A stretch of 38,261 nucleotides of DNA from DTU036 sp964346475 (GCA_964346475.1 CAYFUM010000014.1:1-38261); one strand, 5' to 3'. Counted from the first letter of the stretch, positions 15,723 to 24,171 are shown. Translations and numbers: made by a program. The notes: generated by a model from the sequence alone, not told the origin.

Positions 15723-16157
15723 ATGGCAAGAGTTTATTCTATATCAGTAAGCAAGGAAAGGGGAACCCTTAAAAAGCCCCTGGAAAGTGTGGAAATAACA
15801 TCGGCTGGTATCCTGGGTGATGGCCACTCAGGAGATTGGCAGCGCCAGGTAACCCTGATGAACTATGAGGATCTTTTGTGGGCCAGGCAGGAGTCGGGCC
15901 TGGACCTTGGACCTGGTGATATGGCAGAAAATTTTATTATTGAGGGCCTGGACTTTAGCCAGTGTCAGGCTGGCACTAGGATAGCCCTGGGAGAGGGGGC
16001 AGTAGTTGAGGTCCACCAGGTGGGTAAGGAGAACCATCCCAGTGTAGTGACCAGGAGCTTTGGAGTCAGTGTTCTACCCCATAGGGGACTTTTTTGTAGG
16101 GTGATAGAAGCAGGTCCTGTAAAGGTAGGTGATAGAGCTGAGATTATTAAAGGTTAA
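15723..16157 (+). CDS. MOSC domain protein
   Basis: The 144-residue product is almost entirely a MOSC domain: RGTLKKPLESVEI, LGDGHSGDWQRQVTLMN and the GDMAENFIIEGLDF segment are characteristic. MOSC domains bind molybdopterin-type cofactors, and in some proteins handle sulfur. Stand-alone short MOSC proteins often sit at the head of moa/moe operons, as here. Oddly, the conserved cysteines I expect near IGKECH and in the following GDCVMP segment read N, V and S (GKENHP, FGVSVLP). The ATG has aaggag upstream. It overlaps the next gene by 29 bp. Confidence 0.88.
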   Translation: MARVYSISVSKERGTLKKPLESVEITSAGILGDGHSGDWQRQVTLMNYEDLLWARQESGLDLGPGDMAENFIIEGLDFSQCQAGTRIALGEGAVVEVHQVGKENHPSVVTRSFGVSVLPHRGLFCRVIEAGPVKVGDRAEIIKG

Positions 16158-17355
16158 ATCCCTGGAAGAGGGAAGAGAGCTCCTTATAAAAAATCTGGAG
16201 GAGCTGGGTCTAAAGAGGACTAGGAGGCTTAGTCTAGAAGAGAGCCTGGGACTTATCCTAGCCCAGGACCTGGTGGCCAAGGAAGATATTCCTTTTTTTA
16301 ACCGCTCCAGCGTGGATGGTTTTGCCCTAAAGAGCATTAATACCACCGGGGCCTCGGATAGCCTGCCCACCATGCTAAAAATTGTTGAGGACATCCCCAT
16401 GGGCGGGGTGCCCAGCCGGGCCCTGGCTTCTGGAGAGGCTTCAAGACTAATGACTGGAGGCATGCTGCCTGAGGGAGCCGATGCCATGGTCATGATAGAG
16501 GATACTGAGATCATGGGCCAGGACCTTCTAGCAGTCTATAAGCCAGCCCGGGCCTATGACCATGTGGTGGAGATTGGTGAGGACTGTAGGAAGGGAGATA
16601 TCCTCTTTAGAAGGGGAAGTAGGATTGGCCCCAGGCTGATAGCAGCAGCAGCTAGCCTGGGCTACGCGGAACTAGAGGTTTTCAAACCTCTGAAGGTCAG
16701 GATAATCTCCACAGGAGATGAGCTGATTTCTCCAGGAGAAGAGCTTAGAGCAGGTAAGACCAGGGATGTAAATAGCTACGCCTTGGAGGCCCTGGCCAGG
16801 GAGCTGGGTCTTGAGGTCCTGGGCAAGACCCATGTAAAGGATGATAGGGATTCCATTGAAAGGGCCCTTAGCCAGGAGGCAGATCTTATCTTTATTTCTG
16901 GCTCCTCCTCCCAGGGAGACAAGGACTATCTGGCAGGGATCATCTCTAGTATGAGGCCGGGTCTTATCTTCCATGGCCTGGCAATAAAGCCTGGTAAGCC
17001 CACCATCCTGGGTAGCGATGGGAAAAAACTATTTCTTGGTTTTCCCGGCCATCCAGTATCTAGCTACTTTGTCTTTAAGGCCTTTTTCGAAGAGGCCATA
17101 AGGCAGCTCTATGGCATGGAGGCCAGGGCCTATAAAGGTGCAAGACTTGCCCATAACATGGCGGCTAGTCCTGGAAGAAGCCTCTACCAGGCCTGTGAGC
17201 TTGTGGAAAGCCAGGGGGAGCTTCTTGCCAGGCCTATCTTTGGCGCCTCGGGCAGCCTGTCGGTGCTGGCCAGAGCCCAGGGCTACTTTGTTATAGAGGA
17301 TAAAGAGGAAGGAGTTGGGGCAGGAGACCTGGTTCAGGTCTACCCCCTGGACTAG
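16129..17355 (+). CDS. moeA: Molybdopterin molybdenumtransferase MoeA
   Basis: The 408-residue product carries the MoeA signatures in order: FNRSSVDGFAL (about 55), STGDEL, the SGSSSQGDKDY loop, PGKP and GFPGHPVSSYF, followed by the C-terminal beta-barrel domain IV. MoeA inserts molybdate or tungstate into adenylated molybdopterin, releasing AMP. I used the GTG at 16129, which overlaps the MOSC gene; its ribosome site is weak, and the true start may lie up to 10 codons downstream. It is one of two MoeA-type genes here; with TupABC in the operon, at least one is probably tungsten-directed. Confidence 0.92.
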   Translation: MIELRLLKVKSLEEGRELLIKNLEELGLKRTRRLSLEESLGLILAQDLVAKEDIPFFNRSSVDGFALKSINTTGASDSLPTMLKIVEDIPMGGVPSRALASGEASRLMTGGMLPEGADAMVMIEDTEIMGQDLLAVYKPARAYDHVVEIGEDCRKGDILFRRGSRIGPRLIAAAASLGYAELEVFKPLKVRIISTGDELISPGEELRAGKTRDVNSYALEALARELGLEVLGKTHVKDDRDSIERALSQEADLIFISGSSSQGDKDYLAGIISSMRPGLIFHGLAIKPGKPTILGSDGKKLFLGFPGHPVSSYFVFKAFFEEAIRQLYGMEARAYKGARLAHNMAASPGRSLYQACELVESQGELLARPIFGASGSLSVLARAQGYFVIEDKEEGVGAGDLVQVYPLD

Positions 17356-17356
17356 T

Positions 17357-19255
17357 ATGAGAAAAGTTTATTTATCCATGATGAGTCTTGAGGAGGCTAG
17401 GAGCCTCTTTGATAGGGCTCTTGAGGACTTTTATAGTGAAAAAAAGGTGGAGCTGGTGGATGTCAGAAGGGCCCTGGGCAGAGTGACCTCCCAGGCTGTC
17501 TTTGCCAGTCTTAGCTCTCCCTCCTTTCATAGCTGTGCTATGGATGGGATTATGGTAAATTCTAAGGACACCCTAGAAGCCAGAAAGCATAGGCCCTTAA
17601 AGCTGGGTAAAGAGTTTTTTTTGCCCTGTGATACGGGAGACCCCCTAATAAGCCCCTATGACTCCGTCATTATGGCTGAGGACCTGGTGGAGGAGGAAGA
17701 TGGAGTTACCATCTATGAGCCCTCCCACCCCTGGCAGCATGTCAGGCCCATGGGGGAGGATATAATAGAAAGGGACCTTCTTTTTACCTCCCAGTACGTT
17801 CTCTCGGCTGTGGATCTCAGCGTCCTCCTGGCGGCAGGTATCAGGGAGGTGGAGGTCTATAAAAAGCCCCTGATCAGCCTAATTCCCACGGGGGATGAGA
17901 TTGTATCCGGGGACCGGGAGCTAAAAAAAGGAGAAATCCTGGAGTCCAACACCGCCATGCTGGAAGCCCTGGCCTACCAGGCTGGAGCTGAGGTGGAGCG
18001 TTTTCCCGTTGTTCCCGATAATAAAAAGGATTTAAAGGAGGCCATTGAAAGGGCCCTTGAAGGGGATATAGTGGTTATGATTGCTGGCTCCAGTGCGGGC
18101 AGGGATGATTTAACCTCGGTCCTGGCTGAGGAGATGGGAGAGCTCCTGGTCCATGGCATAGCCCTGAGGCCGGGCAAGCCTGCAGTTCTTGCCAAAATTT
18201 CCGGCAAGCCCTTTATAGGTCTACCAGGCTACCCTGTAGCAGGCCATATAATCTTTGAGGAACTGGTCCTGCCCCTGATAAGTAGGAGGGCCAGGCTGGC
18301 AAAAAGGGAAAAGGAGAAGCTGGAGGGGATTCTCACCAGGAGGGTGGTTTCTTCCCTGACCCATAGAGAGTATGTCAGGGTTAGGCTGGGTCTAGTAGGG
18401 GGCCACTATGTGGTTACTCCTATGGATAGGGGGGCTGGCGCCTCTTTATCCCTGGCAAGAAGCGACGGTTATCTAATTATAGAGGAAAATTCCGAAGGAA
18501 TCCTTCGAGGAGAGAAGGTGGAGGTTCATATGAATAAGAAGGTAGAAAACCTAGATAAAAGGCTGGTGGTTACAGGCTCCCATGACATGGTGCTGGATCT
18601 AATAAATGACCTGCTAGCTGAAAAGGGCCAGGAGGGTGGACTTATTAGCTCCCATGTGGGAAGTCTAGCAGGCCTCCAGAGTCTAAGGGATGGTGAGTGC
18701 CATCTAGCTCCCTCCCATCTACTAGGTGAGGATGGCAGGTATAACTATGAGGCTATGGACCTCTTCTTTAAGGGAAGTTCCATGGCCATGATTAATGTTG
18801 TTGGAAGGCGCCAGGGACTTATCGTGCCTAAGGGCAATCCCAAAAACCTTCAGGGCATTGAAGACCTCAAGGGAAAGACCATGATCAACAGGCAAAGGGG
18901 AGCTGGAACCAGGGTTCTTTTTGACTATCTTCTGGCAAGGGAGGGAGTCTCTCCAGAGGATATAGAGGGCTATGATAATGAAGCCACCACCCACCTGGCT
19001 GTGGCCCTGGCTGTAGCCGAGGGGGATGTGGACTTTGGCCTGGGCATTGAGTCAGCTGCCAGGACCATGGGCTGTGATTTCGTCTTCCTAGCCGATGAAG
19101 CCTATGAATTTATTGCTTATAAGGAGAGCCTGGATAATCCTCAGGTCCAGGAAGTAATTGAAGTTCTAAAGTCTGAGGAATTTAAAAAGAGACTAGAGGA
19201 GCTGGGAGGATACGCTAGCCAGGCCAGCGGCAGCGTCAAGATTTATGAGGGATAG
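17357..19255 (+). CDS. MoeA fused to a PBP-like (COG1910) domain
   Basis: About 632 residues from the ATG one base after the moeA stop. Residues ~1-390 form a second MoeA: FHSCAMDGIMV, PTGDEIV, IAGSSAGRDD, RPGKPAV and GLPGYPVAGHI. From about 400 the protein continues into a periplasmic-binding-protein-like domain: LVVTGSHDMVLDLINDLLAE, HLAPSHLLGEDG, GRRQGLIVPKGNPKN, RQRGAGTRVLFDYLL and LGIESAARTMGCDFVFL. There is no signal peptide, so the domain is cytosolic. This architecture is known in archaea and anaerobic bacteria; the C-terminal ligand (oxyanion or cofactor intermediate) is not established. The frame is also open 14 codons upstream. Confidence 0.92.
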   Translation: MRKVYLSMMSLEEARSLFDRALEDFYSEKKVELVDVRRALGRVTSQAVFASLSSPSFHSCAMDGIMVNSKDTLEARKHRPLKLGKEFFLPCDTGDPLISPYDSVIMAEDLVEEEDGVTIYEPSHPWQHVRPMGEDIIERDLLFTSQYVLSAVDLSVLLAAGIREVEVYKKPLISLIPTGDEIVSGDRELKKGEILESNTAMLEALAYQAGAEVERFPVVPDNKKDLKEAIERALEGDIVVMIAGSSAGRDDLTSVLAEEMGELLVHGIALRPGKPAVLAKISGKPFIGLPGYPVAGHIIFEELVLPLISRRARLAKREKEKLEGILTRRVVSSLTHREYVRVRLGLVGGHYVVTPMDRGAGASLSLARSDGYLIIEENSEGILRGEKVEVHMNKKVENLDKRLVVTGSHDMVLDLINDLLAEKGQEGGLISSHVGSLAGLQSLRDGECHLAPSHLLGEDGRYNYEAMDLFFKGSSMAMINVVGRRQGLIVPKGNPKNLQGIEDLKGKTMINRQRGAGTRVLFDYLLAREGVSPEDIEGYDNEATTHLAVALAVAEGDVDFGLGIESAARTMGCDFVFLADEAYEFIAYKESLDNPQVQEVIEVLKSEEFKKRLEELGGYASQASGSVKIYEG

Positions 19256-20192
19256 TTTTGATAGAAATATCAATTATCTCAGGGTCTCGGTAACGGATTT
19301 TTGTAATTTTCGCTGTAGCTACTGCATGCCTCCAGAAGGAGTTTCCTCTGGGAAAAGGGAGGATATCCTGACCCTGGAGGAAATCTACTCCATTACCAGG
19401 CTCTTTGTCCAGCTGGGGGTGGATAAGGTGAGGCTGACTGGGGGCGAGCCCATGGTGAGGCCGGGCCTTGAGGGCCTGGTCTACTCCCTGGGCAGGCTGG
19501 AGCCCCTTAAAGACCTCTCCATGACAAGTAACGCCTCCCTTTTAGAGGCAAGAGCAAAAAAACTAAAGGAAGCTGGACTTGATAGGGTTAATATTTCCCT
19601 GGACAGCCTAGATCCCCAGGTTTTTGCCAGGCTAACGGGAGGTGAGCTAGCTCCTGTGCTTAGAGGTATAGAGGCAGCCCTGGAGGCAGGCCTGGGAGTT
19701 AAGATAAATACGGTGCTTTTAAAGGGCATAAATGATGGTGAGCTTGAGGACTTTGCAGAGCTTACTAGGCGCTGGCCTGTGGATGTTCGTTTTATCGAGC
19801 TAATGCCCCTGGGCCACAATGAACTATTTTCAAGAAAGCACTTTCTTTCCTGCCAGGCTGTTACTGAGAGGCTAGAGCTTAGCCTGGAAAAAAACCAGGA
19901 ATACTCCTCCCCGGCCACCCTCTATAGATATAAAGAGGGTAGGGGTAGGGTGGGCCTGATAAGGCCCCTTTCCTGCAGTTTCTGCTCTGAGTGCAACAGG
20001 CTGAGGCTCTCAAGCCATGGTAAACTAAGACCCTGCCTCCACTCCGATAGCTATGTGGACCTACTTGGTCCCCTGAGAAGGGGGGAGGATCTAAGGCCCC
20101 TTATCATGGAGGCCCTGGAGAAGAAGCCTTTAAGCCATAGGCTGGAGGAGGGCCAGGTGGTGGAAGAAGATATGTACAGGATAGGAGGCTAG
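19245..20192 (+). CDS. moaA: GTP 3',8-cyclase MoaA
   Basis: The 315-residue radical SAM enzyme has the N-terminal cluster motif CNFRCSYC (C20, C24, C27), GGEPMVRP, and a C-terminal cluster motif CSECNRLRLSSHGKLRPC (CX2CX13C). It ends in Gly-Gly, as MoaA should. With MoaC it converts GTP to cyclic pyranopterin monophosphate, the first step of molybdenum/tungsten cofactor synthesis. It overlaps the MoeA-PBP gene by 11 bp. Confidence 0.97.
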   Translation: MRDSFDRNINYLRVSVTDFCNFRCSYCMPPEGVSSGKREDILTLEEIYSITRLFVQLGVDKVRLTGGEPMVRPGLEGLVYSLGRLEPLKDLSMTSNASLLEARAKKLKEAGLDRVNISLDSLDPQVFARLTGGELAPVLRGIEAALEAGLGVKINTVLLKGINDGELEDFAELTRRWPVDVRFIELMPLGHNELFSRKHFLSCQAVTERLELSLEKNQEYSSPATLYRYKEGRGRVGLIRPLSCSFCSECNRLRLSSHGKLRPCLHSDSYVDLLGPLRRGEDLRPLIMEALEKKPLSHRLEEGQVVEEDMYRIGG

Positions 20193-20193
20193 G

Positions 20194-20658
20194 ATGTTTA
20201 ACCACATGGATAAAAACCTTAGAGGCCACATGGTGGATATTTCCGACAAGGACATAACCACAAGAGTCGCCAGGGCCCAGGGCAGGATTACTATGAAGGC
20301 TACTACCCTGGAGGCCATAGAAAATCTCAGGATTAAAAAGGGGGACGTCCTGGCTATAGCCCAAATAGCCGCCGTCCAGGGGGCCAAGAAGACCCCGGAC
20401 CTTATACCCCTGGCCCATCCCATCCTCCTTCAGTCGGTGGAGGTTGATTTTGAGCTTGGGGAGGAAGAGATCATCTGCCGGGTCCAGGTTAAGTGCCAGG
20501 GCAAGACCGGTGTTGAGATGGAGGCTCTGACGGGCTGTAGCCTGGCCCTTCTTACCATCTATGACATGTGCAAGGGGCTGGACAAGTCCATGGAGATAGG
20601 CGAAATTAGCCTTCTTGAGAAAAAAGGTGGGAGGTCTGGCCACTATGAAAAGCTTTAG
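20194..20658 (+). CDS. moaC: Cyclic pyranopterin monophosphate synthase MoaC
   Basis: The 154-residue product is full length. It contains MVDISDKDITTRVARAQG, KGDVLAIAQIAAVQGAKK, LIPLAHPI and the active-site region GVEMEALTGCSLALLTIYDM. It completes precursor Z formation after MoaA. It starts 1 bp after moaA and overlaps the mogA/moaB gene by 14 bp. Confidence 0.97.
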   Translation: MFNHMDKNLRGHMVDISDKDITTRVARAQGRITMKATTLEAIENLRIKKGDVLAIAQIAAVQGAKKTPDLIPLAHPILLQSVEVDFELGEEEIICRVQVKCQGKTGVEMEALTGCSLALLTIYDMCKGLDKSMEIGEISLLEKKGGRSGHYEKL

Positions 20659-21133
20659 CTACGCCGTCCTAATAGCCAGTGATAGCAGGTCCCAGGGAGA
20701 GAGGGAGGACCTGTGTACAGCTGCAATAGAGGAGAGTCTGGGCCAGGGCTTTGAGCTCATCTATAAAAAAGTAATACCCGATGAAGCTGAGCTTATCACC
20801 GGGGAGCTTTTAAAGATCTGCGATGAGCTGGGGGCTGATCTGGTCATAACCTCGGGGGGGACTGGCTTTTCCCCCAGGGACAATACCCCGGAAGCCAGCC
20901 TTGCAGTTATTGAGAGAAATACCCCAGGGCTTTCCGAAGCCATAAGGCTTATTGCCCTGAAAAAAACTCCCTATGGCATGCTATCAAGGGCTGTCAGTGG
21001 AATCAGGGGGAAGAGTTTAATTGTCAATCTACCTGGAAGTCCCAGGGCCGTGAAGGAAAGTATAGAGGGGGTCAGAGAGGCCCTTATCCACGGTCTAGAA
21101 GTTTTACTGGGACACCAGGGTGAACACAAATAA
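20645..21133 (+). CDS. Molybdopterin adenylyltransferase (MogA/MoaB family)
   Basis: About 162 residues. The frame opens at 20615, but the ATG at 20645, inside the moaC end, gives the natural N-terminus (MKSFSYAVLIASDS). The MoCF fold is marked by LVITSGGTGFSPRDNTPEA and by the NLPGSPRAVKE loop. It activates molybdopterin with ATP so that MoeA can insert the metal. MogA and MoaB are hard to separate by eye, so I leave the symbol blank. Confidence 0.93.
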   Translation: MKSFSYAVLIASDSRSQGEREDLCTAAIEESLGQGFELIYKKVIPDEAELITGELLKICDELGADLVITSGGTGFSPRDNTPEASLAVIERNTPGLSEAIRLIALKKTPYGMLSRAVSGIRGKSLIVNLPGSPRAVKESIEGVREALIHGLEVLLGHQGEHK

Positions 21134-21153
21134 AATGTCGAGAGGAGACAAAG

Positions 21154-22062
21154 ATGAAGAAGTTTTTTAGTTTAATGCTGGTACTGGTTATGGTGCTGGC
21201 CCTGGTAGCCTGTGGTGAGACTAAGGCGCCAGAAAAAGAAGAGGAAAAGGTTGAAGAAGAAGTAGTAGTAGAGGAAGTAGAAGAGACGGTTGAAGAAGAG
21301 GAAGAAGAGGGGGAGGAAAGAGTACTTAGGCTTACAACCACCACCTCTGTCAATGACTCAGGCCTTATGGACTATCTGATGGAGTATCTGAAGGAAGATA
21401 CTGGCATAGTTGTGGAGATAGTATCCAAGGGCAGTGGGGCAGCTATTGAGGATGGTAGGGTAGGTAACGCCGATATTATTTTGGTCCACTCTCCAGCAGC
21501 AGAAAAGGTCTTTGTTGAAGAAGGCTACGGTGTTGAGAGAAAGACCTTTATGCATAACTACTTTGTTATAGTAGGTCCTGAGGATGACCCTGCAGCTATT
21601 AAGGGCCTTAGTGCTGAGGAGGCCTTTGAGGCCATTATGGAATCTGGAGAGATCTTTGTCTCTAGAGGAGATGAATCAGGAACCCATAAGAAGGAAGAAA
21701 ATATCTGGGAAGCTGCTGGCTTTGAGATAGATGACATAGTAGCTAGAGATAACTACAACGCCCTGGGTGATGGCATGGGAGCAACCCTGACCTTCTCCAG
21801 TGAAAAGGCTGGCTATACCCTGACCGACCTATCCACCTTTTTATCCATGGAGAGTGATCTGGACCTTGAGGTCCTGGTGGACTCTTCAGAATCACTGAAA
21901 AATGAGTACTCTTTAATCCTGGTCAATCCAGAGCTTGTGGATGGGACAAATCCCGAGCTTGCTACAGAGTTCCAGGACTGGATGCTAAGCGATAAGGCTC
22001 TAGAGCTGATTGCTGAGTATGGAGTTGATAAGTACGGCCAAGGGCTCTTTTTCATAAACTAA
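21154..22062 (+). CDS. tupA: Tungstate-binding lipoprotein TupA
   Basis: The 302-residue product has a lipoprotein signal with LVAC (C20), followed by a very acidic linker to about residue 56. The binding domain begins RLTTTTSVNDSGLMDYL, the oxyanion-binding TTTS motif of TupA. VGNADIILVHSP and FVSRGDESGTHKKE are further family markers. It captures tungstate outside the cell and hands it to TupB. The signal and linker resemble those of the lipoprotein at 154-825. It follows the mogA/moaB gene by 20 bp within the same operon, tying tungstate import to cofactor assembly. Confidence 0.95.
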   Translation: MKKFFSLMLVLVMVLALVACGETKAPEKEEEKVEEEVVVEEVEETVEEEEEEGEERVLRLTTTTSVNDSGLMDYLMEYLKEDTGIVVEIVSKGSGAAIEDGRVGNADIILVHSPAAEKVFVEEGYGVERKTFMHNYFVIVGPEDDPAAIKGLSAEEAFEAIMESGEIFVSRGDESGTHKKEENIWEAAGFEIDDIVARDNYNALGDGMGATLTFSSEKAGYTLTDLSTFLSMESDLDLEVLVDSSESLKNEYSLILVNPELVDGTNPELATEFQDWMLSDKALELIAEYGVDKYGQGLFFIN

Positions 22063-22063
22063 G

Positions 22064-22711
22064 ATGAAAAGGGAAATTATTCAGATTGTCCTTTTGACAC
22101 TTCGAATATGCACAATTTCCACCCTGATTTCTGCGGTGGGGGCTCTGCCCCTGGGCCTTGTTTTAGGCCTCTACGAAAATAGGGGGACAAGATTTTTTCG
22201 TCCCCTTATCACCGCCCTTACAGGCCTGCCCCCGGTTATTGCTGGAGTAGTGGTTTTTATGCTCTTTTCCAATAACGGGGTCTTTGGCAGCCTCAAATGG
22301 CTCTACAGTGCCCGGGTTATAATCCTGGCCCAGGTCCTTATAGTCCTTCCTATTATTACCTCCCAGATCTATCCGGCTGTGGAGCCTATAAGGGAGAGCT
22401 ATCTACTTAGCTGCTATGGCCTGGGGATGGGAAGACCTAGAATCCTCTTTCAGCTTCTAAGGGAACTGTCTTTGACGGTACTAGCAGCCATCCTGGCTGG
22501 CTTTGGCAGGGCCATTGCCGAGGTGGGAGCTGTTATGATGGTGGGAGGAAACATACGCTTTAAGACCAGGGTTATGACCAGTGCCATAGTCCTGGAGACC
22601 AATAAGGGCAACTATCCCATGGCCCTAAGACTTGGTATGATACTTATTCTTATCTCCTTGCTACTGAGTTTTGCTGCTATCTATGCCAATAGGAGGACCA
22701 GCCATGATTAG
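22064..22711 (+). CDS. tupB: Tungstate ABC transporter permease TupB
   Basis: The 215-residue permease has about five membrane segments and the EAA-type loop SCYGLGMGRPRILFQLLRE; FGRAIAEVGAVMMVGGNI is typical of TupB/ModB-like subunits. It forms the channel for tungstate. It starts 1 bp after tupA and overlaps tupC by 8 bp. Confidence 0.95.
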   Translation: MKREIIQIVLLTLRICTISTLISAVGALPLGLVLGLYENRGTRFFRPLITALTGLPPVIAGVVVFMLFSNNGVFGSLKWLYSARVIILAQVLIVLPIITSQIYPAVEPIRESYLLSCYGLGMGRPRILFQLLRELSLTVLAAILAGFGRAIAEVGAVMMVGGNIRFKTRVMTSAIVLETNKGNYPMALRLGMILILISLLLSFAAIYANRRTSHD

Positions 22712-23297
22712 ACTTAGAGAGCTAAGCCTGGATGTCAAGGGAGAGTTCCTCTTTAGCGTTGACTCCTTTGATTTTGAAAGGGGCAAGAAGTACCTTCTTG
22801 TTGGGGATAATGGCAGCGGCAAGAGCTCCCTTATGAAGAGCATGATCAGCCACTTTGATTTTTTTACAGGGAGGATAGAGGTGGAGGGGCAGATTATCTA
22901 CCAGCCCCAGGACCCCTACCTCTTCCAGAGGACAGTCAGGGATAATCTCAGGCTCTCGGGCATGGATGAAGAGCTTATGAAAAAGGAGCTAGCTAGGCTC
23001 TTTGCCGAGGATATTTTGGATAAGAGGGTCAGGGTTCTCTCGGGAGGCCAGAGGCAGAAGACTGCCCTTTTAAGGTCCCTCTACAAGGCCAGGGATATCC
23101 TCCTTCTCGATGAGCCCTTTTCCCAGATGGATGAGAAGTCCTCTCTGGAGGCCCAGGCCATGGTGGAGGACTGGCATAGAAAGGATGAGGATAGGATCCT
23201 GGTTATGATCTCCCATGACATGGAGCTAAGGGCCATGGAGTTTGACACCAAGATCCACCTGTGTAACCAGTCCTTTAATGTGGAGAAATTAAGATGA
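22704..23297 (+). CDS. tupC: Tungstate ABC transporter ATPase TupC
   Basis: About 197 residues from the ATG at 22704, which has a perfect aggagg (the frame opens earlier at 22671). Walker A GDNGSGKSS (34-42), signature LSGGQRQK, Walker B ILLLDEP and H-loop ISHD are intact. It is shorter than ModC and lacks the C-terminal molybdate-binding domain, as is usual for TupC. It energises tungstate uptake. It overlaps the next gene by the ATGA sequence. Confidence 0.93.
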   Translation: MIRLRELSLDVKGEFLFSVDSFDFERGKKYLLVGDNGSGKSSLMKSMISHFDFFTGRIEVEGQIIYQPQDPYLFQRTVRDNLRLSGMDEELMKKELARLFAEDILDKRVRVLSGGQRQKTALLRSLYKARDILLLDEPFSQMDEKSSLEAQAMVEDWHRKDEDRILVMISHDMELRAMEFDTKIHLCNQSFNVEKLR

Positions 23298-23953
23298 ACT
23301 ACAAGAGAAATAGGCCTCTAATAAGTGAGAAAGACCAGGAAAAGCTGGCTGGTAAGACCCTGGCTATAGTTGGCCTGGGGGGCCTGGGGGGCTATGTGGC
23401 CCAGGGAGCTCTGAGGCTGGGTATAAAAAATCTTATCCTTATTGATCATGACACTTTTGATAGGACCAACCTAAATAGGCAGCTTTTTTCCAGTGAAAGG
23501 ACCCTGGGAGAATTTAAGGTTGAGGTGGTAAAAAGAGAACTTCTTTTAATAGACCCCAGTGCGGATATTAGGATACATAGAAGAAAAATCAAAAGCCTCC
23601 AGGATGGGGGCCTCTTTGAAGGGGCCGACCTAGTCCTGGACTGCCTGGATACCATCCACTATAGAAAGCTTCTTATGGAGCTTGCCATGGAGAGGGGACT
23701 AGCCCTTGTCCACGGGGCTCTGGGGGACTTCCAGGGCCAGGTAGCCCTACTTGAGCCAGATAAGAATAGGATGAAGCTGATTTATAGGGGGGCAGGCGAA
23801 GCTGAGTCTGCCAGTCTCTCCTTTCTAGCTAGTCTTGTAGCTTCTCTCCAGCTCAAGCTGGTGCTAGAGTACTTTCTGGAGCTTGATATGGAGAAGAACA
23901 CCCTCTTTAGGCTGGATCTTAGGGAAATGGAGATAGAAAAAATCCCCCTTTAG
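23294..23953 (+). CDS. MoeB/HesA/ThiF-type adenylyltransferase
   Basis: The 219-residue E1-like enzyme has the nucleotide motif GLGGLGG (27-33), acid D53, RTNLNRQ (57-63), K75 and D119. Its only cysteine is C117, so the two CXXC pairs that hold zinc in E. coli MoeB are missing, as in short HesA/MoeB members. It should adenylate the C-terminal glycine of a MoaD-like protein, here most likely the MoaD encoded convergently at 23950-24171. It ends the tup/moa operon, and its stop codon overlaps that of moaD. Confidence 0.88.
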   Translation: MNYKRNRPLISEKDQEKLAGKTLAIVGLGGLGGYVAQGALRLGIKNLILIDHDTFDRTNLNRQLFSSERTLGEFKVEVVKRELLLIDPSADIRIHRRKIKSLQDGGLFEGADLVLDCLDTIHYRKLLMELAMERGLALVHGALGDFQGQVALLEPDKNRMKLIYRGAGEAESASLSFLASLVASLQLKLVLEYFLELDMEKNTLFRLDLREMEIEKIPL

Positions 23954-24171
23954 CCACCGGCTATTGGGGGAAATAGTGCTAGAATGTCGCCAGCCTCCAG
24001 GGGATGGTCCAGGTCTTTATGGAAGCCATTAACCAGGATGATGGCTACTTTTTTTTCGTCAATTCCCAGGTGGTCTAGGACCATCCGGGGAGTGGAAAAG
24101 CTCTCCTGGGGAAGGAAGCTTATCTTGTCTCTTCCTTCCCGAAACTGAGCAAAAAGTCTAACTTCAACCAT
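23950..24171 (-). CDS. moaD: MoaD/ThiS-like sulfur carrier
   Basis: The 73-residue ubiquitin-like protein ends LFPPIAGG; the terminal Gly-Gly is the site of adenylation and thiocarboxylation. MoaD donates sulfur to make molybdopterin from precursor Z, with MoaE. Its ATG shares one base with the oxidoreductase stop (TAATG), so the pair is translationally coupled; a MoaD-like gene beside an AOR gene is a recurrent arrangement in anaerobes. No MoaE gene is in the window. Confidence 0.92.
   Translation of the reverse strand: MVEVRLFAQFREGRDKISFLPQESFSTPRMVLDHLGIDEKKVAIILVNGFHKDLDHPLEAGDILALFPPIAGG

Noticed and set aside
16129..19255. Tandem moeA genes as an assembly duplication
   Set aside because: The two protein sequences are widely diverged, and only the second carries the extra domain.
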